From Chitinophagaceae bacterium (lineage in GTDB: Bacteria > Bacteroidota > Bacteroidia > Chitinophagales > Chitinophagaceae), in contig JAICGN010000002.1 in assembly GCA_025923075.1 (NCBI GenBank), positions 1 to 64,000 on the forward strand: a stretch of 64,000 bases of DNA, given 5' to 3'. Shown here piece after piece: positions 42,439 through 50,463 of this stretch. Positions within the stretch are counted from its first letter, which is position 1; each line of letters starts with the position of its first letter. The position numbers were made by a program, and so were the translations under genes. Below the pieces are notes generated by a model. The model searched no databases. It saw nothing but the letters and a program-made list of their open reading frames with translations, and had not been told where the DNA came from.

Positions 42439-43108
42439 CATTATCAATAACTCTTCCTCTTTCAGTACGTATCATCCTGGCCGGAAATTTTTGCACTACT
42501 ATATAATCATGAGTTGCCATTACGATAGTCGTCCCAAAATCTTTTGCAATATGGAATAAAAGACTCATGATCTCGTCAGATGTTTCGGGATCAAGATTAC
42601 CTGTTGGTTCATCCGCCAATATTAATTTGGGAGAATTAAGCAATGCTCTTGCTACGTCCACTCTTTGTTGTTCACCACCGCTTAATTCAAAGGGCATTTT
42701 AAATCCTTTGGCTCTTAATCCCACTTTGTCTAACACATCTGATATTTTTTCATCCATCAATTTTCTGTCAGTCCAGCCTGTAGCAGTAAGAACAAACCGA
42801 AGGTTCTCGTTTACGTTTCTATCAGTCAGCAGTTGAAAATCCTGGAAGACGACCCCGAGTGTCCGGCGCAAATAGGGAACCTTTTTCCAATCAAGTTTTC
42901 TTAGGTCAAATCCATTAACGGTCCCCTCTCCTTCTGTCAATGGTAACTCACCATACATTGTTTTCAAGAGGCTTGACTTCCCGGTTCCGGTTTTACCCAC
43001 CAGATAAACGAATTCCCCTTTTCTAACCGATAAGTTTACATCTTGTAAAACAGGACTTGCGCTCTGGTATATATTTACATGCCTTAATTCAATAATATTA
43101 TCAGCCAT
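42419..43108 (-). CDS. ftsE: Cell-division ABC ATPase FtsE
   Basis: FtsE with FtsX activates peptidoglycan hydrolases at the septum. The 229-residue ATPase has Walker A LVGKTGTGKSSLLK, Q-loop GVVFQDFQLLTDRNV, signature LSGGEQQRVDVARALL, Walker B LILADEPTGNLDPETS and switch His in VMATHDYIVV. The Q-loop QDFxLL is typical of FtsE. I chose the ATG at 43108 (MADNIIELRHVN); a longer frame to 43207 adds a non-conserved, hydrophobic leader. ftsX is not adjacent. LolD-type ATPases are the main alternative. Confidence 0.88.
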   Translation of the reverse strand: MADNIIELRHVNIYQSASPVLQDVNLSVRKGEFVYLVGKTGTGKSSLLKTMYGELPLTEGEGTVNGFDLRKLDWKKVPYLRRTLGVVFQDFQLLTDRNVNENLRFVLTATGWTDRKLMDEKISDVLDKVGLRAKGFKMPFELSGGEQQRVDVARALLNSPKLILADEPTGNLDPETSDEIMSLLFHIAKDFGTTIVMATHDYIVVQKFPARMIRTERGRVIDNATISIE

Positions 43109-43302
43109 TTCAATGGGTTTGCTGCAAAATAAGTCAAACAAAGCAAGACAGACCCAAAATTTTTTCCCAAAAGCAAAAAAATTTGATTGTAAAACTAGAG
43201 GATACATGGCATTGGCATATAAAAAGTCAAGGAATAACCCATCTTAATTTATTGCTTATTTTTATATCAGCCGAAATCTCAATTCAATTGGTATTTTTCA
43301 TT

Positions 43303-43977
43303 ATGAGAGTAATTTTGATTTTTCTGTTTGCACTACCCGGAATACCTCTGTTTTCACAAACATCAGATCTTGCTGATTCTACTATAGCAGACGATAGAAT
43401 TTTTGAGAAAGTGGAAGTGGAAGCTACTTTTCCTGGCGGTGAAGGGGCATGGAGAAAATATCTTGAAAAGAACCTGAACCCTAATGTCCCGGTGGAAAAT
43501 GGAGCCCCAATCGGAATTTACACAGTTATTGTTCAATTTATTGTTGATAAAAATGGTAAGATTTCTGATCTAAAAACATTGACAAACTTTGGCTATGGGA
43601 TGGAACAGGAAGTGCTAAGGATCATACAAAAGGGACCTTCATGGTCACCAGCAAGCCAAAGCAAGCGGCCAGTGAAGGCCTATAGAAAGCAGCCCATAAC
43701 TTTTGTAATTGAAGACGCTGCGATTGAAATTGTTATGAATGAAAAATATGTTCTTTATACTGGTAAAGACAACGTAATTAAGATGAATGTATTTAAAGTA
43801 AAGAAGGAGGACATGGAAGTATCTCTTTCACAAGGAGAGATCACTCTTGGTGATGATGGTAATTTTCATATTACTGTAAATAACCCGGGGAAAGCTATTT
43901 TGTATATAAATACAAAAAAAAGGAATAAGGAAATCGGCTCTGTTTATTTTGTAGTTAAGAAAAAAACTAAAAATTAA
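43303..43977 (+). CDS. Exported protein: TonB C-terminal domain fused to a GldM-C-like domain
   Basis: The 224-residue protein has a signal peptide (MRVILIFLFALPGIPLFSQ). Residues 42-137 match the TonB C-terminal domain: TFPGGEGAWRKYLEKNLNP, GTYTVIVQF-like strand, VDKNGKISDLKTLTNFGYGM and GPSWSPASQSKRPVKAYRKQ. Residues about 145-222 (NEKYVLYTGKDNVIKMNVFK, then GKAILYINTKK and IGSVYFVVKK) resemble the last immunoglobulin-like domain of the gliding/T9SS protein GldM. There is no N-terminal membrane anchor that would couple it to ExbB-ExbD. The start at 43303 is chosen for the signal peptide. The end overlaps purM by 11 bases. Confidence 0.8.
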   Translation: MRVILIFLFALPGIPLFSQTSDLADSTIADDRIFEKVEVEATFPGGEGAWRKYLEKNLNPNVPVENGAPIGIYTVIVQFIVDKNGKISDLKTLTNFGYGMEQEVLRIIQKGPSWSPASQSKRPVKAYRKQPITFVIEDAAIEIVMNEKYVLYTGKDNVIKMNVFKVKKEDMEVSLSQGEITLGDDGNFHITVNNPGKAILYINTKKRNKEIGSVYFVVKKKTKN

Positions 43978-45148
43978 TTTGAGCTGTTGATGTCTTTATT
44001 ATCAGCTCTTTTCTATCACTTTCCTCTGCCCTGCCGATAACCTGCGCATCCACTCCAAAACTTCTTCCGACGCTGATAATTGATTCAACATCTTTCTCAT
44101 TTGTATAAATTTCTAATCGTGTACCCATATTAAATACCTGGTACATTTCTTTATCATCCGATTTACTGGCATTTTGTATTAATTTAAAAATAACCGGCGG
44201 CTCGAATAAATTATCTTTGACAATCCGCACATTGTCTGGAACATATTTTAGACATTTTGTTTGCCCTCCCCCACTGCAATGGATCATGCCATTTATTTTC
44301 TCAAAATGATTTTGTAACAATTCTTTTACGATCGGAGCAAATGTCCTTGTTGGACTGAGCAGTAGTTTGCCAATTGTAGTTGAGAATTTATCATTCCGAA
44401 TTGAATATTGGACATTTTCTCTCAACCGGTGCGGGCCGATATACACCACCGATTCATCTAATGAATTATCAAAGGACTCATGAAAATTTTCTGAGTAAAA
44501 TTTCTGCAACATATCATGCCTTGCGCTGGTAAGTCCATTGCTTGCTATCCCGCTGTTGTATTCATCTTCATAATCTGCTTTACCAAAACCTGCAAGACCA
44601 ACAATCACATTGCCAGCTTTTATGTTTTCATTAGTGACCAGTTTTGATTTAGGCCATCTTGAGGTCATTGTGCCATTCACTGTAATTGTTCTAACCACAT
44701 CACCTACATCAGCGGTTTCACCACCCATGTAGGTAATACGTACACCAAAAGTTTTCATTTTATCAAAAAAATCCTGTGTGCCGGTTATTACAGCTTCGAG
44801 CACCTCGGCCGGAATTAGTTTTTTGTTCCTGTCAATAGTAGAAGAAAAAAGTAAGTTATCACAAATGCCTACGCAAAGAAGATCATCCAAATTCATTACG
44901 ATAGCATCCTGCGCAATGCCCTTCCAAACCGAAACGTCTCCTGTTTCTTTCCAATATAAATAAGCAAGAATAGATTTTGTCCCCGCGCCGTCAGCATGCA
45001 TTACATTTACCCACTGCTCATCTCCACATAAAACATCAGGATAAATCCTGCAAAAGGCCCTAGGATAAAGTCCTTTGTCGAGGTGTTTGGTAGCGGTATG
45101 GACTTCTTCCTTTTGTGCTGATACTCCTCTTTTTGAATATAAACTCAT
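43967..45148 (-). CDS. purM: Phosphoribosylformylglycinamidine cyclo-ligase (AIR synthase)
   Basis: PurM closes the imidazole ring of purines, converting FGAM to AIR with ATP. The protein of about 393 residues is the longer Bacteroidota form. Motifs include MHADGAGTKSILAYLYWKE, IAQDAIVMNLDDLLCVGICD, ITYMGGETADVGDVVRT, GLAGFGKADYEDEYNSGIAS and the C-terminal MIHCSGGGQTKCLKYVP. The start MSLYSKRGVSAQKEEVH at 45148 is chosen because the -7 box at 45165-45172 lies just upstream. It is divergent from ribF, and purC is 8 kb away. Confidence 0.9.
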   Translation of the reverse strand: MSLYSKRGVSAQKEEVHTATKHLDKGLYPRAFCRIYPDVLCGDEQWVNVMHADGAGTKSILAYLYWKETGDVSVWKGIAQDAIVMNLDDLLCVGICDNLLFSSTIDRNKKLIPAEVLEAVITGTQDFFDKMKTFGVRITYMGGETADVGDVVRTITVNGTMTSRWPKSKLVTNENIKAGNVIVGLAGFGKADYEDEYNSGIASNGLTSARHDMLQKFYSENFHESFDNSLDESVVYIGPHRLRENVQYSIRNDKFSTTIGKLLLSPTRTFAPIVKELLQNHFEKINGMIHCSGGGQTKCLKYVPDNVRIVKDNLFEPPVIFKLIQNASKSDDKEMYQVFNMGTRLEIYTNEKDVESIISVGRSFGVDAQVIGRAEESDRKELIIKTSTAQINF

Positions 45149-45164
45149 GAATACTGTTAAGCCG

Positions 45165-45172
45165 CAAAAATA
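45165..45172 (-). promoter_or_regulatory. Promoter -7 box (TATTTTTG) for purM
   Basis: TATTTTTG on the minus strand fits TAnnTTTG and is the same box as at tRNA-His. It is 17 bases before the ATG at 45148. The 74-base gap to ribF also carries a TATTTTG on the plus strand (45212-45218), so divergent promoters are packed here. Confidence 0.5.
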
Positions 45173-45222
45173 CTTGAACCGGGAGTATTGGTAATTGAAC
45201 ATTGAACATTTATTTTGCATCC

Positions 45223-46203
45223 ATGCAGGTACACAGAGATATTGATAGATTGCCGGTTTTTCAGAATGCCGTAATTACGATCGGCACGTTTGATGGAGTG
45301 CATGTAGGCCACCGCCAGATCATAAATAAACTGAAAGTTGAAGCCCTGAAAATAAGAGGTGAATCCGTCATCATAACTTTTCATCCACATCCCCGCAAAA
45401 TCATCTCGTCGGCGATTCTGGGCGTAAGACTTATTAATACGCTTGATGAAAAAATAGAGGTCCTGTCCGGTCTGGGGATCGATCATCTTGTAATCGTTCC
45501 CTTTACTGATGCTTTTGCCAACCAGCCAGCCGAAGACTACATCAGAAATTTTTTGTTTGAAAAATTACATCCCGATACAATTATTATTGGCTACGATCAC
45601 CGGTTTGGAAGGGAACGGCTTGGGGACTATAAATTATTGGAAAAAATAGCTCCGCAATTTGGATTTAAAATAAAAGAGATACCGAAACACATATTAGACG
45701 AGATCGCCATCAGTTCGACAAACATCCGTGAAGCAGTTTTGCATACTGACATAGAAATGGCAAACAGACTTCTTGGTTACACATTCTTTTTTGAAGGTGA
45801 AGTTGTCCATGGTAATAAATTAGGCCGGCAATTAGGCTATCCCACTGCCAATTTGAAAGTTCAGGATCCGGAAAAGATCATTCCTGGCGATGGCATCTAC
45901 GCTGTATATGTTGATATCAAACAAAAGTCGGAGGTAAGAAACGAAGAAAGCACAGAAGTAAATTCGATACCTGTCGAGAATGTTCAATACAAGGGAATGA
46001 TGAGCATTGGCTTTCGCCCCACAGTCGATGGTAAAAAAAGAGTGATCGAAGTAAATGTTTTTGATTTTAATAAAGAGATTTATGGAAAAACCATGCGGGT
46101 CTATGTAAAAAAATTTTTAAGAGCTGAAGTGAAATTCAATACGCTTGAAGATTTGGTAAAACAAATTGACCAGGATAAAATTGATAGTTTGCAGGTTCTG
46201 TAG
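45223..46203 (+). CDS. ribF: Bifunctional riboflavin kinase / FAD synthetase
   Basis: RibF phosphorylates riboflavin to FMN and adenylates FMN to FAD. The 326-residue protein has the N-terminal nucleotidyltransferase domain (ITIGTFDGVHVGHRQIINKL, FHPHPRKII, IIIGYDHRFGRERLGDY, AISSTNIREAV). The C-terminal flavokinase domain has GEVVHGNKLGRQLGYPTANL, DGIYAVYVD and VIEVNVFDFNKEIYGKTMRV. I chose the ATG at 45223 (MQVHRDIDRLP). An apparent loose insert of charged residues (KSEVRNEESTEVNSI) sits in the flavokinase domain. A long inverted repeat follows the stop. Confidence 0.96.
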   Translation: MQVHRDIDRLPVFQNAVITIGTFDGVHVGHRQIINKLKVEALKIRGESVIITFHPHPRKIISSAILGVRLINTLDEKIEVLSGLGIDHLVIVPFTDAFANQPAEDYIRNFLFEKLHPDTIIIGYDHRFGRERLGDYKLLEKIAPQFGFKIKEIPKHILDEIAISSTNIREAVLHTDIEMANRLLGYTFFFEGEVVHGNKLGRQLGYPTANLKVQDPEKIIPGDGIYAVYVDIKQKSEVRNEESTEVNSIPVENVQYKGMMSIGFRPTVDGKKRVIEVNVFDFNKEIYGKTMRVYVKKFLRAEVKFNTLEDLVKQIDQDKIDSLQVL

Positions 46204-46215
46204 AAATTGCAATGG

Positions 46216-46275
46216 GCAATACACAATTGGCAACCTGATAATCATATTGCTCTCTTTTTGCCAATTGCTTATTGC
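46216..46275. terminator. Long inverted repeat between convergent ribF and lipoprotein genes
   Basis: GCAATACACAATTGGCAA (46216-46233) pairs with TTGCCAATTGCTTATTGC (46258-46275) with 16 of 18 matches, including a perfect 10-base core. The loop is 24 bases. It probably stops transcripts from both sides, though the arm bases are AT-rich and no long external T-run is present. Confidence 0.6.
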
Positions 46276-46289
46276 TTATTATCGACTTT

Positions 46290-47102
46290 TCAATATTCTA
46301 TTTCATATTCGAAATAAGAGGCGTCTTCAAAAAAATCATCAAGACTGCCTTCAATCGTAACCTTTTTTCGGTCAGTAGAAAGTTTTACTCCTTTGCCCTC
46401 CGCTTTTTTTGCCGGCCTTGGCAAGTTGAATATCGTTTTCATGGTGGAAGATATGCCCATTTGATTCATCTCTTTCAACGACGCGAGTGTTTTATCATTT
46501 TCAACATTAGCATACTTTTCCTTATTAAGCTTTTTAGAAATTTTTCCCTTCTTATATTCATATTTATAATAATCATCCACCTCACTGATGCTACTGTCTG
46601 ATTTCACATCACCCAAAAGCAGATTGTTATCCATGGCTTTTTTTTCATCTGTTCCACTTGTATCACCACCCATGAATTTCTCCATTTGATCAGCCATCAC
46701 ATTCTGTTTTGTTTTCTTTAACAGGTTATTGATAGTAGCGACGTCGGCTGGCTGAGAATAGGGAAATGAAAAGGCCATCGAGAATATTTCATCCGGCATA
46801 TTCATTATCACTTTCAAGGAGGCTTTATCTATCAATTTTTTTTCTGCATCGGAAAGGTTTTTGATACTATCCCTGATGTCTTTTAGGTAGATGGTAGTGT
46901 CTTTTTTCATTTTATCCATATCTTTCATCCCTTCTTTCTCTCCTGCAACCATTTTTACCATCCCCAGCAATTTTCCCATATCCATCGTGCTTACAAACAA
47001 ACCACTCCCATCATCATTAATAGTAGATTCCTGAACAGTATCAAAACATCCAGATAAAATAAGCAGCGCAGCGATAGCAAAAAACCGGGAAAGCTTTTTC
47101 AT
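46290..47102 (-). CDS. Lipoprotein of unknown function (270 aa)
   Basis: The signal peptide ends in the lipobox LILSGC (Cys19), followed by FDTVQESTINDDGSG. The protein is rich in Met, Lys and Asp. A predicted helical segment contains MVKMVAGEKEGMKDMDKMKK, a second region shows DDYYKYEYKKGKISKKLN, and the C-terminus is acidic with alternating aromatic residues (FFEDASYFEYEIEY). I do not recognise a named domain. It lies downstream of holA, whose terminator separates the two, and convergent to ribF. Confidence 0.75.
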   Translation of the reverse strand: MKKLSRFFAIAALLILSGCFDTVQESTINDDGSGLFVSTMDMGKLLGMVKMVAGEKEGMKDMDKMKKDTTIYLKDIRDSIKNLSDAEKKLIDKASLKVIMNMPDEIFSMAFSFPYSQPADVATINNLLKKTKQNVMADQMEKFMGGDTSGTDEKKAMDNNLLLGDVKSDSSISEVDDYYKYEYKKGKISKKLNKEKYANVENDKTLASLKEMNQMGISSTMKTIFNLPRPAKKAEGKGVKLSTDRKKVTIEGSLDDFFEDASYFEYEIEY

Positions 47103-47148
47103 ATAGTTAATTTTAAACTGAATATATTTTTAAAATACAAAGAAACAT

Positions 47149-47173
47149 AATTGCTGCTTGCTAAGCAGCAATT
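47149..47173 (-). terminator. Terminator of holA, containing its stop codon
   Basis: AATTGCTGCTT (47149-47159) and AAGCAGCAATT (47163-47173) form a perfect 11-bp stem with a 3-base loop. The holA stop codon is at 47161-47163, inside the hairpin, and TTTCTTTG follows on the minus strand. Confidence 0.75.
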
Positions 47174-48162
47174 ATTTTATAGACCATTTCTTTCAATAAT
47201 GATGCATCCTCAGTGCCAATATCAGCTATTCCAACCGATCTGAGATTGTAGTGATGCAATAACAGGATCGCTTTTTCAACTTCAGGAAAACTATAGGCGT
47301 TTACGGCCTTCAGGTAATCCTTCACAAAAAAAGGGTTTACACCAAGCGATGCGGCTACGGTTTTTTCATCACGGCTGTTCAGGCCATGGATCATGTATAA
47401 TTTGCTGAAAAAGGAATAAAGTGAAGGAAATATCAATTGTATAGGGGCCGCTTTTGGATTATCTTCAAAATATTGAACTATCCGGATGCAACCGGAAAGG
47501 TCTTTTGCAGCTAAGGCATTTTGAAATTCGAAGACATTAAATTCTTTGCTAATGCCAATGAATTGTTCAATATCATCTTCATTGATAGTTTTTCTTTTGC
47601 CAAGGTTGACCAATATCTTTTCTATTTCATTCTCAATTCTGCTCAGGTCATTGCCAATATGATCTACTAATAACATGATTGCTTTGCGGGAAATCTCGTA
47701 GCCATGATTATTAACAATTTCTTCAGTCCATTGGGGAAGCTGATTTTCATAGATCTTTCTGGTGGAAAGTAAAACACCCCGCTCCTTCAGAAGTTTTGCA
47801 AACTTTGTTCGGCCGTCAATTTTTTTGTCCTTATAGGAAACAACAAGAATTGTAGAGCCCAGGGGGTTCTCAACATATGATTCAAGTTTTTCAATATCTT
47901 TCATTTGTTGGGCCTCTTTCAATAATACTACCTGTCGTTCGGAAAACATGGGGTATCGCCGGCATGCATTAATTACATCGGGCCATGCCGCATCTTTGCC
48001 GTAAAACACCGTTAGGTTAAACCCAGTTTCCGCTTCACTCAGAATATTGTGTTCGGCATAGTCCATTACCTTGTCAATAAAGTACTCTTCCTCGCCTTCC
48101 AGCCAGTAAAAAGGCTTATAAACTTTTTTTTTCCACTCGGTTATGATCTTTTCATGCGACAT
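47161..48162 (-). CDS. holA: DNA polymerase III subunit delta
   Basis: HolA is the wrench subunit of the clamp loader and opens the beta clamp. The 333-residue AAA+-like protein shows PFYWLEGEEEYFIDKVMDYA, FYGKDAAWPDVINACRRYPM, SERQVVLLKEAQQMKDIEKL, then HIGNDLSRIENEIEKILVNL and EDDIEQFIGISKEFNVFEFQ, and the C-terminal collar helices. Length is normal. It stands alone between a lipoprotein gene (downstream) and a divergent coiled-coil gene. Confidence 0.94.
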   Translation of the reverse strand: MSHEKIITEWKKKVYKPFYWLEGEEEYFIDKVMDYAEHNILSEAETGFNLTVFYGKDAAWPDVINACRRYPMFSERQVVLLKEAQQMKDIEKLESYVENPLGSTILVVSYKDKKIDGRTKFAKLLKERGVLLSTRKIYENQLPQWTEEIVNNHGYEISRKAIMLLVDHIGNDLSRIENEIEKILVNLGKRKTINEDDIEQFIGISKEFNVFEFQNALAAKDLSGCIRIVQYFEDNPKAAPIQLIFPSLYSFFSKLYMIHGLNSRDEKTVAASLGVNPFFVKDYLKAVNAYSFPEVEKAILLLHHYNLRSVGIADIGTEDASLLKEMVYKIIAA

Positions 48163-48354
48163 AAGGTGCTAAATTACAAGGATTCATGGATTGAAACATG
48201 AATATTTGTTGACATGATTGAGAAAAACTTTACCCATTTTTGGCATGGTTTTTCTTCAATGAGGTGTGACACGAAATTGAGATACTGTTAATAAATAATC
48301 CATTTTATTTTGCTACGAATCCAATTATTTTGAAACTGTAAAATTCAAATAAAA

Positions 48355-49332
48355 ATGACAAACACTAATTATCCATCTGCTACAACGACAACAACACCGC
48401 AGAGGAGCAACAATTCTAAAAACATCGTTATTGGGTTGCTCGCAGTAGCCCTGCTTGGTTCCTGGGCCTATTTTCTGATGAAAATCAACAGATCTGACAA
48501 AGAAATCCTTTCTAAAACTGAAGAAGGTGTTCATTACATGAGTCAGCGTGATTCACTGGAGTCTCTTTACAAGTTTACACTTGATAAGTATGATTCAGTT
48601 AGCGTTGCTAATAATGACCTGTCAGGCAAATTGACCGGCAAACAAGCTGAAGTTGCCAAGTTAAAAGGTGAGATCAGCAGTATTTTGAGAAAGAAAAATG
48701 CTACGGCATCAGAACTTGCAAGAGCAAAAACACTTATCGAAGAGCTCAATACGCAAATTGAGACATTACAAGCCGAAGTTACACGGTTAACTGGCGAAAA
48801 TCAGGTCCTGACAACTGAGAAAGCGCAGCTGACTGTTGAAAAGGATTCTTTACAAACAAACCTGACTACAACTCAAGGCGAAAAGAAAGTGCTTGAGGAA
48901 ACAGTTGACGTGGGTTCAACTTTCAGTGCAAGTAATATTGGAATTACCGCGGTAAATGAAAAGAGCGGTGGTAAAGAAAAAGAAACTAGTACGGCCAAGA
49001 AAGTAGACAAATTAGTTGTGTCTTTTAATGTAGAAAACAGGATCGCAAAAAGCGGACCGGCTGACATGTATATCATCGTAACGGCTCCTGATGGGAAAGT
49101 TATTTCAACAGAAACTACAGGTGGCGGTACTTTCACAACAAGACAAGACGGTGACCAGGCGTTCACTTACAAGACAACGCTTAACTATGAGCAAGGTACT
49201 CGTCAGAACGTTCAGATACCAGTGATTCAGGAAAAATTCCAGACTGGTGATTATAAAATCCAGGTTTACCACAACGGTTTCAAGATTGGTGAAGGTGTAA
49301 GAACCTTAAAAAAAGGTGGATTATTTAGCTAA
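48355..49332 (+). CDS. Membrane-anchored coiled-coil protein, paralogue 1 (325 aa)
   Basis: I do not recognise a named family. The order is a short polar Thr-rich N-terminus (cytoplasmic), one membrane segment (NIVIGLLAVALLGSWAYFLM, about residues 24-43) and a long heptad coiled coil (about residues 50-180; ELARAKTLIEELNTQIETLQ is a clear piece). A linker rich in Lys, Glu and Thr follows, then a beta-rich C-terminal domain (residues about 215-325; LVVSFNVENRIAKSG, YKIQVYHNGFKIGEG). The next gene encodes the same architecture, so this is a tandem duplication. The coiled coil is expected in the periplasm with the beta domain at its tip. The gene is followed by a strong terminator. Confidence 0.8.
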   Translation: MTNTNYPSATTTTTPQRSNNSKNIVIGLLAVALLGSWAYFLMKINRSDKEILSKTEEGVHYMSQRDSLESLYKFTLDKYDSVSVANNDLSGKLTGKQAEVAKLKGEISSILRKKNATASELARAKTLIEELNTQIETLQAEVTRLTGENQVLTTEKAQLTVEKDSLQTNLTTTQGEKKVLEETVDVGSTFSASNIGITAVNEKSGGKEKETSTAKKVDKLVVSFNVENRIAKSGPADMYIIVTAPDGKVISTETTGGGTFTTRQDGDQAFTYKTTLNYEQGTRQNVQIPVIQEKFQTGDYKIQVYHNGFKIGEGVRTLKKGGLFS

Positions 49333-49365
49333 TCGCAGATTTAATATAGTTTGATCCAATATCTC

Positions 49366-49390
49366 AGTCCCCCGATTTAATCGGGGGACT
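49366..49390 (+). terminator. Terminator of coiled-coil paralogue 1
   Basis: AGTCCCCCGATT (49366-49377) and AATCGGGGGACT (49379-49390) are perfect 12-base arms followed by TTTTTATTTT. It separates the two paralogues transcriptionally. Confidence 0.95.
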
Positions 49391-49465
49391 TTTTTATTTT
49401 AGATTTTTCCACATTGACATTTTGCCTGCTCCTTGTCTTCAATAATTAATTAGCTTGACCCCCCA

Positions 49466-50392
49466 ATGAGAGATAACAAATCACTTCTTTTAGCGCTGAT
49501 GGCGGGCGGGCTCATTATTACCTGGGTTTACCATATCTATGATAAAAGCCAGTATGCCAACCAAACAAGGGAAGTTTTTGTAAAAGATTCCCTGGCGGTG
49601 GCAGCAGCAGTATCTGATTCCTTGAGACAATACTATACCCGTACACTTGATCAGCTTGGCGACGAAAAGCTGGAGATCGATTCTACTAATAACCTATTGA
49701 AAGGTGAATTGGGTGAAAAAATTACAGAGATCAATAAACTTCGGATCGAGATCGGCAATATTCTGAAAAGAAAAAACCTTACGCAGGCTGACCTTACAGA
49801 AGCGAAAACCAAAATTGATGATCTGCAGCAACGAATAGATCATTTAAAAACTGAAAACACTTCGCTTGCTGACGAAAGGACGAAGTTGAATGGCATACTC
49901 GCTCAGCTAAATGGCGAAATGAATTCTCTTCAACAAAATATGCAAAAAGTAAGCGCTGAAAATAGAGAACTTAGTCAGAAAATTAATGACGCCTCTATTT
50001 TTATTGCCTCAGAAATAAAGTTTGCAGCTGTTGACGTCCGGCCTGATCAAAAAGAGACAGAAACAAACCAGCAGAAGAAGGCCAACAAGTTTGTTACCTC
50101 CTTTACTGTGCAAAACAATATCGTTGACCTTGAGAGCGCCGAAGTTGTTGTTGTCGTTTCAGATCCTTCAGGCAAATCCCTGAATACAGAGGTTTGGGAT
50201 GCAGGCAGTTTTGAAACGAAGACTGAGGGGCGGAAAATTTATACAAGGAAGGTGAGATTTGAATATAATAAGGGTGAACCCAAACATTTGATTTTTTCAC
50301 TGGAACCGGAGAGTTTTGAAAAAGGGGTTTACAAGATCAGTCTTTATCACAATGGCGTTCGCATCGGTGAATCAAGTTGGAAGCTTAGTTGA
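49466..50392 (+). CDS. Membrane-anchored coiled-coil protein, paralogue 2 (308 aa)
   Basis: The layout equals that of the preceding gene: membrane segment near the N-terminus (SLLLALMAGGLIITWVYHIY), coiled coil (about residues 35-175), linker with KKANK, and a beta-rich C-terminal domain ending KISLYHNGVRIGESSWKLS (compare KIQVYHNGFKIGEGVRTLKK in paralogue 1). Both also share IGNILKRKNLTQADL / ISSILRKKNATASEL within the coil. The N-terminal polar tail of paralogue 1 is missing. Function is unknown. The start MRDNKSLLLALMAG is the only suitable ATG. Confidence 0.8.
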   Translation: MRDNKSLLLALMAGGLIITWVYHIYDKSQYANQTREVFVKDSLAVAAAVSDSLRQYYTRTLDQLGDEKLEIDSTNNLLKGELGEKITEINKLRIEIGNILKRKNLTQADLTEAKTKIDDLQQRIDHLKTENTSLADERTKLNGILAQLNGEMNSLQQNMQKVSAENRELSQKINDASIFIASEIKFAAVDVRPDQKETETNQQKKANKFVTSFTVQNNIVDLESAEVVVVVSDPSGKSLNTEVWDAGSFETKTEGRKIYTRKVRFEYNKGEPKHLIFSLEPESFEKGVYKISLYHNGVRIGESSWKLS

Positions 50393-50417
50393 CCTGTTAT
50401 CACGTAGTCAAAAAAAA

Positions 50418-50436
50418 CGGCCTCAATCTGAAGCCG
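50418..50436. terminator. Hairpin between convergent coiled-coil and receptor genes
   Basis: CGGCCTCA (50418-50425) and TGAAGCCG (50429-50436) pair with one mismatch. A-rich sequence precedes and T-rich sequence follows, so it can serve both strands. Confidence 0.7.
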
Positions 50437-50463
50437 CTTTGATTTTTGATTGTCGCTCGTCTT

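Noticed and set aside
48229-48262. Sigma-54-like promoter upstream of the coiled-coil gene
   Set aside because: TGGCATGG is present, but the -12 TTGCW element at the right spacing is missing.
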